This document shows, piece after piece, positions 36,234 to 49,734 of a stretch of DNA of 64,000 nt. This stretch comes from Caprimulgus europaeus. Lineage: Eukaryota > Chordata > Aves > Caprimulgiformes > Caprimulgidae. The notes under the pieces were generated by a model. It was given only the letters and a program-made list of their open reading frames with translations. It had not been told where the DNA came from and did no database searches. Each line of letters starts with the position of its first letter. Within the stretch, counting starts at the first letter, position 1. The translations under genes were made by a program, and so were the position numbers. The stretch lies in the NCBI GenBank assembly GCA_907165065.1, contig OU015524.1:36709295-36773294 (forward strand), written 5' to 3'.

Positions 36234-38507
36234 AGTAAAATTAGCCCTTTTCACTTCGCTAGACAAGACTCAACAAATAAAGCCAGCTCTGCTCTGCCAG
36301 GCTTCTGGCTATTTGAATAGGCACGCAGTAGCTAAGCTTGAAAAAGCATGTACCACCGCATGATCTGAGCTAGGCTTTCACTGCTGCTCTTGGTAGAAAT
36401 GGCAGAAGAAAGATCCAGTGCACAAATGCACAGACAATGGGTGGGAAAAACGGGTGCTGTTTCTCTCTGTGTGCTTTACCAACAATAAAAATAAACTGCA
36501 GAAAGAAAAATAGAAGAAGAAAATAAAGAGAAGGAGATTGAAGAGAGTCTGGATGAAAACAACAGATTTTTTTTAATAGAGCACAGATTTTGATGATGTC
36601 AAGTGTTTTATATGAGGTTAAATGCACATTTCTATTAGAACATCTTGCTTCCATATATTCTTTCTGATACGTCCTATGCTGAATTTTAGTGCAGAGTATT
36701 AATTTGCCTGCTGTGAGGTTGACAAAAATCTTTGAATTAATTTTTTACACTACCATTTACTCAAAAACAACTTCAAAAATTTTGAAATCCATAGTAGATA
36801 TTTTAGCCAGTGGTGGTCTGTGAGTCTGATTGGTGCACTGAAAACTACTACAGCTTGTGATCAAAATGCTGAATCTCATTCATCTCAGCTTGAAATCAAA
36901 CTGGGCATTTATGGGGAAATAAGGGAAATTGGTGACATCCAAGTAATGCCTGGGGCTGGCTTTGTCCTAATAGAGCCCACATTAGCAATATAAACACAAA
37001 AACTGGATGTCACAAAAAAATAAGTTGGCAAGGTAGAATAAGACCACAGTTTCACTAGTATTTTTCTACCCAGGATACTTTTGTAATAAGAACAAAACCA
37101 ATCACCAGGCCTATCTTTTCTCCTATTTTCTGATTTTTGAGACCTCCCACTTCTATTAGTGATGTGACACAGCTGGTATTACAAAGAGCAGAAATTTTCT
37201 TCTGTTAAAAAGGTGAAATACTATATGTATGCATATATATATACAAACAGGAACACAGGATGATCGATCTGGTCTAGTACTGGGCCTCATATACAGATCT
37301 TGTTATACTTGGGTGAGTGTTGAGGTCTTAACATAATGCTCAGCTGAAGTATTCAGAAATGGAGAGAAGTTGATGCATCCATGTTTCAGTAAGATGAGGG
37401 GAAAAATAATTTCTTCTGATTAGAATTTTATTATACACATAGACTGATCAAATAAAGTTATCAAAAAGAGAAAGAAAACAAAATTTCACAATTGACTACT
37501 GAACTCCTAGAAAACAAAAACAAACAAAAAACCCAGAGAGAATTTATTGCAGCCTCGTTGGCTCCTACTGTTTATCTGAATGTTAAAAATGAACCATTCA
37601 GTGAAGATTTCATTTTCCTTCTAACTTTGGAGATTTCATTTACATAATTCTTTAGTTAATTTTAAAGAGAACAAAATCAACAAAAAATGAAAAATTATAC
37701 TCGTCTTCCTATCATATCCTTAGTTGTTCAAAATCTGAACTCTGGCCATTGAATTCATAACAGAAAATGAAGAGGGTTTCCACTTTACTACTGCAAAGCT
37801 CCAAGGGTTCAAGTTTTGGTTTGTGTGAAAGACAAGAGGGACCTGTATTAGCAGGAACAGAGCCTGCAGGTGCAGGGAATTGATGTGGCCCCTCTGTTTA
37901 GCACTTGCAAGCCCACAGTTGGTGTAGTGCCCAGCTTTGGGCTCCCCAGTAGAAAAGAGACACTGAGAACCAAGTGTCTTTCTGTATGCTTTTGCCAAGT
38001 ACTGATTACCTTCCTTCAGCAATTGAAGTACATGTTTGCCCAACATCATCTCTCTGAAATCTACTTAATGAGTTGAAGAGTAGCTTTTTATTCAAGAAGC
38101 AAAATTTCTTCCAGGCAGTTAAAAGAATAATTATCTCTGAAGCATTATCTAGTGACAGCCACAACCACCTTTAATTAGTCTCATTTTTTGTCCTCCTTTA
38201 AGTTAATATATTACCCATGCTTCACCTCTTGGTAAGGTATTTTTATTATAATTGTTACATGAAAAGCACTTAAATTAAGCTCTGTCCCTTGTTTCATTTG
38301 GAATGCAATATTTTAACTCAAAACAGATTTTGTTTCACACTTTCAGTAATACCACGTGAGGGAAACACCTATTTCAGGCTTTTACAAAATTGGTTTTAAG
38401 TGGGGAAGTAACTGTTGCATTCTAAGTTTCTTCTTCTGCATATGGTTAAACTGTTAATTATAACATTGGTAAACACAGATGAACTTAAAAGTAAATAGGA
38501 AACTTCT

Positions 38508-38594
38508 ATAGAATCATAGAATGGTTTGGGTTGGAAGGGACCTTACAGATCACCTAGTTCCAATCCCCCTGCCATTAGCAGGGACACCTTCCAC
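38508..38594 (-). mobile_element. CR1 LINE 3'-end fragment
   Basis: About 87 nt closely matching the 3' end of the CR1 copy at 4558-5222, in the same reverse orientation. It runs from the terminal ATAGAATCATAGAATGG repeat through GGTTGGAAGGGACC to a GGGACACCTTCCAC-like stretch, then stops abruptly. It is a severely 5'-truncated insertion of the same CR1 subfamily. Confidence 0.93.
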
Positions 38595-40324
38595 AATCAA
38601 CTGTTAGAAGTTTGGAACATCATGTACCCAAAAGTACTAGAAATTAAGGGGGAAAGTATTTTACACTACTGAGTCATTCTAGTTTTTAATTTAAGTCATA
38701 AATGTTGTCCTGTAAACACAGAAGAAAAGCTATCCTTATTATAATAAAATTACTGTATTTTTCTTTGCCATAAAAGTATCACAAAAGAATGCATTGAACA
38801 CTTGAGTTCAGTTACTTTGATTCAAGCAGAATGGTTACTCCAGCTAAGCAGACATAGGAGATCTGACTTCTTCTCTTCATCATTTTCATCGATGCTCCCA
38901 GCACAGCTTTAATCAGTTTTATTCTACACACATATGCTCGAAAGACAGCAAGTCCTACCAAAGTTTGGTGTAAACTGTCCCAAACATATCACAATATTAT
39001 TTGCAAATCCCATAATAACAAAGTACAACATAGTGTGGGCTGATGGCAGTACATCTATATATATTCAACAAAATCCGGCAAACATGACATTTTGGACCCC
39101 AAAGCTGCAAGCATTTTATGTATGTATGCAGGCATATTTTTCTTGCCTTGTTGGTTTTTTACATATAAATTTACCTGTATTGATATAAAAACAGCATTTC
39201 CAGACAACGTCACACTAATAAAGGGGTTTCAATCTGCATCACAAAAACACATTTCTTCACCAAAACTGTAAGCTCTATAGATATATCACTACGTGGAGGT
39301 TGAATATTCTCTTTTGAGATCCTTCTTTGAATACACAAGCCACCATTAATTTCTCCAATTCCACTGTAAGACTGCAAACTACTGCAGAAGTACCTATGTT
39401 TTATAAGGAATGCAGGAGCACAGGCCTTAAAAATTCATTGCCAAGAGAACAATTTTTACATTAACAGATATTAAAAGAAAATGTCCCTGGAATCCACCAA
39501 AATACTATTTTGTACTTTATTTGTATATAATTTTGTATATATTCAGTACTTGAATATGGACTATTCCTGGCATGCTTAAAAACAGTTTCAGATGTTTGTT
39601 TTCATTGTTACTATATAATACAAATACAGTATATTCTAATAAAGATATTTTGAGGACTTATTTGGAGAATATTGCTCATACAGCTGGAAGATAAATTTGT
39701 CAGTGATTTCATATCATGTATAAGAAAAATATTTGAAAAAAACCCAAAAAAAGCATGCAGAAAAGCATTTGTACTTTTGAAAGGCTAAATTACAATAAAG
39801 ATAACTTCAACATACAAGTTCATACCAACAGTAACACATGAACTTTTCAAACACACCCAACTAACTATTATGCAGCACAATGAAGTGACCAGGCCTAAAA
39901 ATGATCCAAAATTTAAATGTGAAGACTACGTAGTCATAACTGTAGAATGCCAAGTGGGATTGTATGTTTCACTGCCCAGTGCTGCAACTCCCCAACCTCC
40001 TCTTTCATATTCCCACGTTGTTAATGTGGACCAATCTATAGTTTAACTAAAGACAGATAAAATAGATAAATTCCTTGTGCACATTATTAAAAAGGCTGGA
40101 ACATGGAACCACTTTGTCAGCAAATAGCACAGGGAAGCTTTATTTTCACCTGTGAACACCACCGTGTATGTGCCCTGTGCCCCCTGCCCCCAACTAGCAG
40201 TATTGATCACAAGAAAAAACTCTTTTTCAATATATAAATGGAAAAATAAATTAATTTCATAAATACTTTTGCCCACTGATATCTTTAGTAGTTTTAACAA
40301 TAATTAGCTCTGTAGGTTGTGGGG

Positions 40325-40382
40325 TTGTTTTTTTTTTGTTTTGTTTTGGGTTTTTTGTTTGTTTGATTGTTTTTTTTTTTTT
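40325..40382. repeat. T-rich (TTTG)n low-complexity tract
   Basis: About 58 nt composed almost entirely of T with interspersed G, e.g. TTTTGTTTTGTTTTGGG, ending in a T12 run. Confidence 0.95.
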
Positions 40383-42776
40383 CCCCTGAGGGACAACCAC
40401 AAGAAACTTTGGATAAAGATCTCATTGCACTCAGCCACTAATTAAAAAAATAACTGTCTTAAGTTTGCAGATTTAATGTACAATGATTTTTAATCCCAGA
40501 AAGAAGAACTCATAAAGTAGCAGTGCATTTAGATTCTGCTGTGCTTGGTCTTGGGATATTTGGAGAAATTGTTAGTCATGTACAAAGAATAAGCTCAACA
40601 GAAGAGGATTCTAGAAAGTCCAACATCTTACCAGGAGCACAAAATGAAAATCTCTTCTAGGGGAAGAAGGAAAAATGAGTCAAAATCATGTTCTACACAT
40701 GGAGAAAGACCTCTAACACCTACAATAAAGAATGTGCCTGTGTTTGGAGAAGGTGAAACAGCTCCCTCTTCTGTAGTGTTTTATAACACAAAATACCTCT
40801 AAAAGGATTAAGATGTTCTCATGCTATGAAATGAGCACCAACTGATGAAAAGAAATATCGCATCAGTGCTTTCAAGTACTTACTATTAAAATTAAGGAAA
40901 CAAATAAAGTAAACAGCAGTCTAACTTTGTACCTAATGCTTTATGTAATAAATGGCTAAAAACTGCTCCTGAAGGGTGTGCTGCTCAACAGCCTTTCATT
41001 CAAGTCTACGTACTTATTTGAATTTTGTCTGCTGTCCAAAAAAGTTAACTGCAGCCTACTAAGCAGCAGCATGTGTGTTTACTTAAGCTTCCTGTAAAAA
41101 CATTCATATCATTCCAAGAGTGACTAAATGTTTTCCATCCTCATAGTTCGCATTCCAGCCTTCCCCACCCCTCCAGTTCATTACATGAAAAGTATCAGTC
41201 CCGAGTCCCGGGTAAGAGAGTTTCCTTCCTGGGTTTGAAATACTTAATGCTTTGCAGGAATTTTTTTCCCAGTATTTAGCTGCCAGTATTAACTATCAGA
41301 GTTCAACGATTCGGCATCACATAGCTATTTATAAAATGTATGCAAGGACTTAAGATATGATAACTTTCTAATGTCAGAGATAACTCTGAAAATACTAATG
41401 CTTCCGAACACATACTTCTGTTTGGCAAACTTTATTTCAATTTTTATTCATACTGTCAACCTGGAGCTACTTAATACATGTATTTTTCCTCAAAAGTAAC
41501 TATTATAGTCCAAGGTTATTTTTATTGTTGCACACTGAAGAAGCCTTCTGTGAACCAATGAAAATACTTACAAACTTTCCACTCCTAAGATGTGAAGTTA
41601 AAAGCTTTTGTCTGTCATACTAAAATCTTCCAATTTTCAGTTTAACAGGCATGTATATCTACATCTCTCAAATTTATTTTAATGCTTTTTGACAATTTTA
41701 TGTAGAGTGACAGAAAGAAGTAACTCATCTTTATAAAAGCAGAATCAATTAAGCCTGCCTATCAAGAAATATCCAACCAGGTAAGGCCATTCAATTATCT
41801 TTACTAGGTGAAGATACATCAAACACACTAAATTAGTGGGCATTAAGGGCAAATCCATGAATGCTATAGACACTGAAAAGAATTAAATTAGAGGATCCAT
41901 GAGGTTCTTTACAAGAGAGTCATCCTTAGCTCCACTGATATATATTCATTAGGATTCTTTGGTTATTTATCCTTTCAGCAGTCTTCCAGTGAAATTAACA
42001 ATGAATTATCGAAAACCAGGAAAAGGTTATTTTATATTACTATAGTCTTCCTGACTTGCTTAAACTCAGAGACACTTTCACTGGCATTAGGTTTCATTAT
42101 ACCTTGGATTGTTTGGTTCAACAGCCTCAGCTGCCTTGTCTAAAACTGCTACACTACATCATGATCTGGCAGAAGTAATCCAAATTCTCTACAGCACGGT
42201 GTTCGCAGCCCTTAATTGACTTTGATGAAAAGGCTGGTTGAGAACTGCAGTGCTGCTGCCGAACAATAACTTATACGTCACCCTCTAAGTAGATCTCTGG
42301 GTCCAAACCCTGCGCTGGTGAACGCTGCTCACTACCACTCTGCCTCCTCTTTTTACTTAATGAAGTGTTGCACATGCTAAAGGAACTGAAGTGAATTACA
42401 TCTCAGCTAGAGTTTGGAGCCCTTTATTGATGAAAATGTTAATTTCTTTTTGTGAAGATAAAGTGTCAGCCATAATGAGAGCAAAGTAGCACAGGCCTTA
42501 TTAATGAAATACTCTGAGGGGATTTTGTTTAACACTTAATTTCGCATTCACAGCTTATGCTGGCACCCTGCCATGTGTACCTGAGGGCTCTCACGCAGGA
42601 AGACATACTGCGAGATAACCAATTACTGAGTACCGGTGGAGTGGGTTGCAGCTTCTCCTATGAACAGCCTGGGCCTCTGGGAGATGCAAGGGAACAGAAG
42701 CAACCATAGACTTTCTTAAGGGACATTTTTGGCATCAGTGCCAGTGTGGAGCACTTGTATTTATTATTTTGTTACA

Positions 42777-42798
42777 ATAAATAAATAAATAAATAAAA
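42777..42798. repeat. (AAAT)n microsatellite
   Basis: About five AAAT units. Confidence 0.95.
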
Positions 42799-44361
42799 TC
42801 ACGTATTTTCATACTATTCTACCTAATATTTACTTGCTGTGAACACAACCATTATTCCAATTTGTAGATGGCTCTCCATAGATGCAGATGGCCTGAGGAA
42901 AACATGGTTATTTCCACCACTGTAGCTTATTTGGCATTATTGATATGCTATTATATATTGACACTAAATAGCTATTTTAAGCTCCAGTATCCACTTTTTT
43001 AAAATAGTAAAATTAGTTAAAAATTGAATTGCTACTTACACCACACCCATTTTATTTAGAAAATAAACAACTGTTAGCCCAGAGGAGAAGCAAGCAGCTC
43101 TGTAAGCAGCAGTACTAACAGTAGCCTGAATGCCAATGGATCTTGTTTCCTCCAACGGGACAGGTACACAGACCACCTCCTGTGGAGAACCTCTCAGCCT
43201 ATAGAAGTATGAGTGCATACCAAAATTTTGCAGTCCTTTATGGAACTTGAAAATTACTTTCTGCCCTCCATCTAGCTGTCCAATTTAATTAAATCTGAAG
43301 AAACGGGCTTTCTTTGAGACTTCCTTGTGCTGCAAGAAGCCATTGGCTCTACAACTGTGGGGAAAGCACTGAGAGCCAGTGTCATTACCTAAGCCTTGGC
43401 TCTTAATAAAGACAGTCTGGAAAACAAAGAAAGAAAAAACAGACTAAACTGATAATAGATTAAATAAACAGGTCCCAAAGAACCAATATCATTACAGCAG
43501 CTGCAGAAACTATATAGCAGCATCGATCAGAAGTTTAAAACTATTTCTTTGTATTGGATCCACAGAGCTCTTCCAAGCTCTCACCAGTGAGAAAGGAGGT
43601 GCCTGCCTTTAAAAGCTATAGGCTAAAGAGCTTGAATCTGGGGACAGGCTGATGAAGGAAGGTGGTCTTCTCCATACTACACTGTCTCAATGTTCTTCTG
43701 TCTCTAGCTTCATGCTTTAATGGTGACCTTTGCTTTCTGCATTCCCCTCAGCTCAGACACACTCACCTTGAACTAGCCAGCTACCTGCTCACACCTTGAG
43801 CATTAACCTGTAACTCCTTGCACCAGCTAAACCCCCAGGCATTGTGGCAATGGAAAACTAGCAAGAAGCAATGAGAGTGGACATACAAGAACTTTTTATT
43901 TCCCTTTAACTGACTTCTCCTGAAGAACTACTATTTAGCAATTACTTTGGTTCAGAACTCATGAGTAATCTTCTTCAAGTGTAGCACATTGTATTTTCCC
44001 TTGTTGAATTTGGTCAACATTTTTCTGCCAACTCACTGCTTTAAAACAAGCATACAAATTCATACTCTGCTCTCCAAGATACTCACTGCCCTTTTTAGTT
44101 TTGTTGTCTGTAGATAAAATAAATTTAGCTTTGATCTGAACTAGTGAAAGCACCAGATAGAGCTGGACCCAGTAGAGACACTAGTGGGTACCAACTACAG
44201 TGCAACTCAAGAAAGGTTGCCCACAGATTTGAAGATTAAATCCATATACAAACCCCTTGTATTGGAGGGCTACACCCATACATACTCCTGTCTTCCATAC
44301 ACCTACTCCCTGTTCTTATCTCTTCCTCCCCACCGATCTCCCCCAGGAACTCCAGTGTAAA

Positions 44362-44421
44362 GCATAGTATGACTTGGGTTGGAAGGGACCTTTTAAAGGT
44401 CATCTAGTCCAACCCCATCTC
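44362..44421 (-). mobile_element. CR1 LINE 3'-end fragment
   Basis: About 60 nt of reverse-oriented CR1 3' end, with CATAGTATGAC, then GGGTTGGAAGGGACC and GGTCATCTAGTCCAACCCC. The GGTCATCTAGTCC variant differs from the copies at 4558 and 38508, which suggests another CR1 subfamily. Confidence 0.9.
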
Positions 44422-47400
44422 GAGCACATCACTCGCTCTCCCACTCCCACCAGCAGCACTGGTAGACAAGATTCAAGTATGGAAGGGGTGAAGGGAGCTG
44501 GATAGTTATCCTCTTACCCAAGTCCAGCAAACCCTAGACAAGCATTCAGAAAAATATAAATTTCAAACCAATTTGGCTGTCCAATGAACACTGGAGCACA
44601 TATCCTGTGGGCTACACATGCACATACAAGTTATACTCCATGGACATGTATGAAGAAGCACTAGAAAGTGTTTTCTCAGCAAAATTGATACAAATAAATT
44701 CTGTATGGTAATATTACATACCACAATTGCTGCTCCTTGACCTCTAATTTAGAAAGCTGTGAACAGCTATTTCTGCTTTTCTTCAGCCTTTACAATTGTT
44801 TCACTCTGGTTTTCTCAATGCTGTAGTAAAAATATCAGGATTTTCTTCATGAGGGAGTGAGAATGTTCTGCTTGTCTGAATTTACTGTGTTCATAGGCTG
44901 AATACCTTTGTGTGCTGACATCTTGCTTATATTTCAACCATTTGTGTTTGCAGAATTTTTGCCACATTATATTTGATTGTCTGACTGTAAAATTTTTTGA
45001 AAACGTAATCCAAGAACAATTTTATCCTTATGTAGCTGCAGGAAAGTAAACTTATCTATGGGAATAGATATTTCCTTTCATTGAAATTGACTATAAAACA
45101 CCCAGGAAATAACTGAATTGGCAGAATTCTAGGTGCAACAGCATTTAGACTGAAGACAGAGTAGGGAAAGACAGAAGTGACTGATACTAATAGTCATTTA
45201 CTCTGGATGAGTCCCAGCTGGGACAGATCCACAGGCAGCTTTGATTAGATTTTGTCCATCAGTCTCAAGTCTCAAATGACTCTATCCTTCAACATTCAAA
45301 AAACCAATAAAAGTGACAGAAACATCTTTGGATACTTTCCTTCACATACTAAACAGATAATATCTAACAAATTTAAAGTAAGTTCATAGAACTGAAGCTA
45401 GCTGGTGGCAAGCTGGATCTTTTTTTACATGTAGACAAAACTCTGATGAGAAATAAATTCATACTTAAAAATAGTGATAAGCATATAAAGCCTCTTCCTT
45501 TTTTTTCTTGATCTAATGCCTATTTTTAAATGGAAATATGGGCTTGAATTGGTCCATGACCAACTAAATTGACAAAAATAATAAAAAGTTTTAAACAGGC
45601 ATCAGTTTTCTTCCTGCTTTAGAGCTGCAGCATAATTAAGATTCTGGAAGAAAAATAATTGTTTCTTAGATTCTGCAGTAGTCCCAAAAAAGTGAAGCAG
45701 TTAATGAAAAAAGTAAGAGCTATAGCTTAAGAAATGTAACATACCATACATGTAAGAGCAGAAAAGTAATGTATATTCATGACGAAATAATATAATACAA
45801 CTTTGGAATTACTATATACTGTCATTCTAAACTAATCTACAAAACTCCCATAATTTCACTATGGTATATTCTCTATGGATTGAACATTTTACAGCATGAG
45901 TTGAGATATGAGCGAGAACTGGAAGACATTCAAAAGAAAAGTATAAAATGAGGTACGTTTATCCTTGCAATCACTAGTAAACTAGTATCTCAAAATCATC
46001 TGCTAAGTCTACATTAATTTTGCACATTTATTGAACTTACCACTAAGTTATGCTGCTTTCTGCTTTGAATTCCTTTCTTGAATAACTTGCACAGTTTAAA
46101 ATGAGATACTCTATAATGTCAGTGATCTCAGAACTTAGCCCACAGTAGATATGGATTTTGGTTTTCTATTCTGAACAGTAGCAAATAGGAGATGCAGAAG
46201 GATGGGAAAAAAGAACAGACTGGAGAGCACAGGACAGCAGGTTTAAGCTATTAGTGCAACGTTAGTAACATTTGAGCTTCCATTCAGTCGATGCTTCTGC
46301 TCATATGCTGAACTGCAAAATTAAGGTTAAGCTACAGATATGCAGATTTAATGGCGCAGTATGCAGAAAAGCATCATATGGCTGACACTGAAGGTTTTTA
46401 ATTCCTCTGAGGAAAAATTGTGCCTGGAGTGTATTTTATTGTTTGCAGATCTTCACTAAACATATTGCACATCTTTTTCATTAGTAACATTAAAATCAAG
46501 GGATTGATTTGTCAGCCAACTTCCCAGCCAGGACTTTCTTCTCCCCTGTTCCCACCAATCGTGCAGGTCACTGATGACGCAGTATCAGAAGCAGAACCTC
46601 GTAAACAAAAATGACTCTCAGAAAAATGAGTGAGAAGCTGATTAAAAAGGGGAAGGAGCACCACTCCATGCAGCCTACCTGGCTAAGGGTAACAGACATG
46701 CCAGCTGGCTGGATGACGACAGGAACAAAATAGCATTTCACATGGGACCATGTCATTAACACTATATAACCAAAATTCAGGACAGTAAGATGTGCAAGGA
46801 AGCAATCTTTTTATGGTCTGTCTTCCCACGGCATGCATACTTTCCCAGTTCAGTCCTACTGCAAGGAGAAAATCAGAGAACAGAGGTCTAAGTAGCCCCT
46901 TGCCTAGTGGGTTAGGAAGCAATAGCTGTACTGCAAAGAAAGCAGACAGTATTTTTTTCTACCCATGCAAACTCCAAGTAGAAACACTATTAATCTCAGA
47001 TTTAAGTTTCAAGAGACATAATGCTATCTGACCTTGGAGGTGAGCCGTAAGTCTATGGTTAATGCACAAGTCCCTGCTGCCATCAGCTCACACATTTCCT
47101 TTTTTTCCAAAATAATTTAAAAATGCACAGAATGCAGACAGCCAGCATCTAACAGATTACTATTTTTTGTAATGTTCTAGGATTTTCTTAATGCAAGCTT
47201 CAAAGAAAAATGTTAACAGATTCAGAAAGACACAAAAGTCTCCATAATTAACAAATTTCTAATCTTGTAATACCTTGATCTCTAATATATGTAAATCTTT
47301 TTATGCAGGCTGTTAATTCACAAGGCTTAGCAGCTTTGAGTTTGTTTGATGCCCTTAAAACATAACTTCAAGAAGTTTACTGGTACCCTTGACTCGTTCA

Positions 47401-48368
47401 CTTCTCATGGATTTTTTGATTTGTTATTATTGCAAGTTGTTAAGTCTCAGATATTGAAGTAACTTCTCATAAAATCATGCAAAGCTGCTTCTTGAAAAAC
47501 CGTATCTTTTCTATCTTGAATTCTAGCACCTGAGTTCACTGCTGAGTTTTAACAATCCCGATTTTTGATCCCTGAAATATTCTTAAATCTAAATTCCTGA
47601 AATTAAGTAACTCGGCATTACAGATTATAATAATCTGTTTTGTTTGGTTTTGTTTGCTGTGAGGGAGGGAAGGGAAGAAAGAAGAGAAGATTAAAGTATG
47701 TTTTCAGGTATCCTCTGACCACTAGTACTTGAGTATGCTCAAATTCTCTCCTGGCATCTCCTCTCCATCTCCTCAAATTCTCTCCAAAACTACTTCCAAT
47801 AATTGTTGGCTAACATGACAAACAAAATAAAAAGTCAGATTCTTTTCTACTAAAATATAGTTAAGATGACAAGAATCTCATTTAAATACTGATTCCATAG
47901 TGCTACTGTGTCAGTCTTGATCTATTTGACATAATTTGTATCATAAGTATAATTTAGGCATCCCCCCTAACAACAACAAAACAGGTTTTATGGACTTAAG
48001 CAGTTTCTAGCTACTACTGCTTTTAAGAGTAAAAACATGTTATAGCATGGAATTACCTTAACATACTCCAGACGAGCTAACTTGTGTGCTGAAAGCACTG
48101 TAGAGGCATTAGTGTGGTACACTAATGAAGCACCAGCTTGGCTATGTTGCAACCTTTAGTAATGAGCAATGGAAGCCTACGCTCTACCCTGGGTTTGCTT
48201 TCCACAGTTCATCATAATTATCTCACTTTGATATAGATAAGCATTTAATTTAATTATCTCTCATCCATTTTCTCCAATCTGGAACAGGAAAATAGAGACA
48301 TTTGTCTATCCTTCTCTCACTGGAGGAAAAAAACCCCTCAACATATTGAAAATGCTTCCATCAACTGC

Positions 48369-48385
48369 TCTCTCTCTCTCTCTCT
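48369..48385. repeat. (TC)n microsatellite
   Basis: About eight TC units. Confidence 0.95.
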
Positions 48386-48981
48386 GTACTACCTTCCCAA
48401 GCTTGCGCACATACACACTAAATAACTGAGGTGACAGCACATACTCTGTGACATCCATCATGAGGGGACCATTGGGGTTTAAAAGCAGTTAACCTGCTTC
48501 CTCATGGTAAAATTAATTCAGTGCAAGTAGCAACTCTTTATCAGACATCTTCATATTTTGTAATGTGAATTTTGTAATGAAAGAGTACCTGCAAGAAATC
48601 TTCATGCTGCTAAACAGTATCCCAGTGGACTTGGATCCCAAGAAGGGCCCTGAGACACATGCAGTTACACAAAATTCATTTCGTTCTATCAGAGATGGAA
48701 CAGGAAAAATGTAAGTGGCAGCTTACTGAGCGTCCACAAGTGTTTGTACACCGTGAAGATGGCGCTGAAGACTGATCTAGATTAACCATTCCTAAATTTA
48801 GCAATCTGGTGTTTTTCTGGTGATGAAAATTTACTCCATAAAAAGCAACTCTGAACATACACATATATACAATTTTTATTACTATTTTTTTTTAATGTCT
48901 CAGTTTGCAAATCTTCACGTTTCCATTGACAGGCGGGGCAAGCATTTCCATATAGTTAAGTTAAAAACTCATTTGTACAAG

Positions 48982-49021
48982 ATATATATATATACACATG
49001 CACACACACACACACACACAC
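48982..49021. repeat. Compound (TA)n and (CA)n microsatellite
   Basis: A (TA)6 stretch at 48982-48994 followed by a short spacer and about ten CA units to 49021. Confidence 0.97.
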
Positions 49022-49536
49022 TTCCACAAGGTAATGAAAGCTGCATTTTAAATTCTAAAAATTGATCTATCTCCCCAATAATATAATCTTTTGTAAGTTT
49101 CACTGAAATAATGATGTTTTATTCATACAATAATTATGTCCAATATCAAACTACATTGTGCAAAGAGATTTTTAGTCATAACTAAATGACACTGATGAGT
49201 AAGAAACCAGGAATAATCCAATTATCAGTAATACCAGCCAACAGACATTTTGATTGTCTAACATCTCTCATATTTATTAATACGCTTTAAGCAAAACTAA
49301 GAGTAAAATCAGCGAACAATGCTGATCTTAAGTGATCTCTTACTACATTCTTTTGGGCCAAAAGAGTATTGGGCATCACCACATACAGGTATAGTTAAAC
49401 CATGGTTATTTTTTCCGCTCTCACCAGTTCATTCAGTCACAGGCAATGCTGTACCAGCTGCTTAAATCCTCCAGAATTTTAAAGTAAAACCAGGAATGAC
49501 CAGGTAAGCAGCAGTCGTGACAGACACCAATCTTAC

Positions 49537-49734
49537 CTTCACACACAGGGCAGCACTCGCCAGGGACTTTAACAGGATTTAGACAGCTCTGCCCGCAGGC
49601 GGTTGCAACACAGTGCGGATCTCCATTGATGCACTGGCAGAAAGTGCAGTCGTCCTCTCGCCAGCGGTCTCCGTGAGCTTGGATCTGACCGTTGGCATAG
49701 CAGCCAGCAGGGTTATTTACTGGATAAACTGGGT
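49537..49734 (-). CDS. CRIM1: CRIM1 exon: second von Willebrand factor C module
   Basis: This 198-nt exon (66 codons, phase 1-1) encodes VWC module 2. It starts with a split Asp codon followed by PVYPVNNPAGCYANG, a proline-rich linker into the first cysteine at residue 12. Ten cysteines are present, with the CTFCQC and GECCPVC signatures. WREDDCTFCQC and PVKVPGECCPVC match vertebrate CRIM1 as I remember it. The acceptor reads TTTCAG|ACCC and the donor GAAG|GTAAGA, a strong consensus. The exon joins in frame to VWC1 (4.1 kb upstream in gene direction) and to antistasin repeat 1 (16.1 kb downstream). The module is expected to work with VWC1 as a tandem ligand-binding pair; that role for this individual module is inferred from the family. 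Confidence 0.97.

Larger units (their letters stand above)
33439..49536 (-). other. CRIM1: CRIM1 intron between VWC2 and antistasin 1 exons
   Basis: A 16.1 kb phase-1 intron, the largest complete one here. It holds two short CR1 3' ends (38508-38594 and 44362-44421) and microsatellites near 36216, 37230, 40325, 42777, 48369 and 48982-49021. It also has a T23 run at 33537-33559 and a possible conserved non-coding segment near 42160-42620. The remainder is AT-rich with nothing I can name. Confidence 0.9.
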
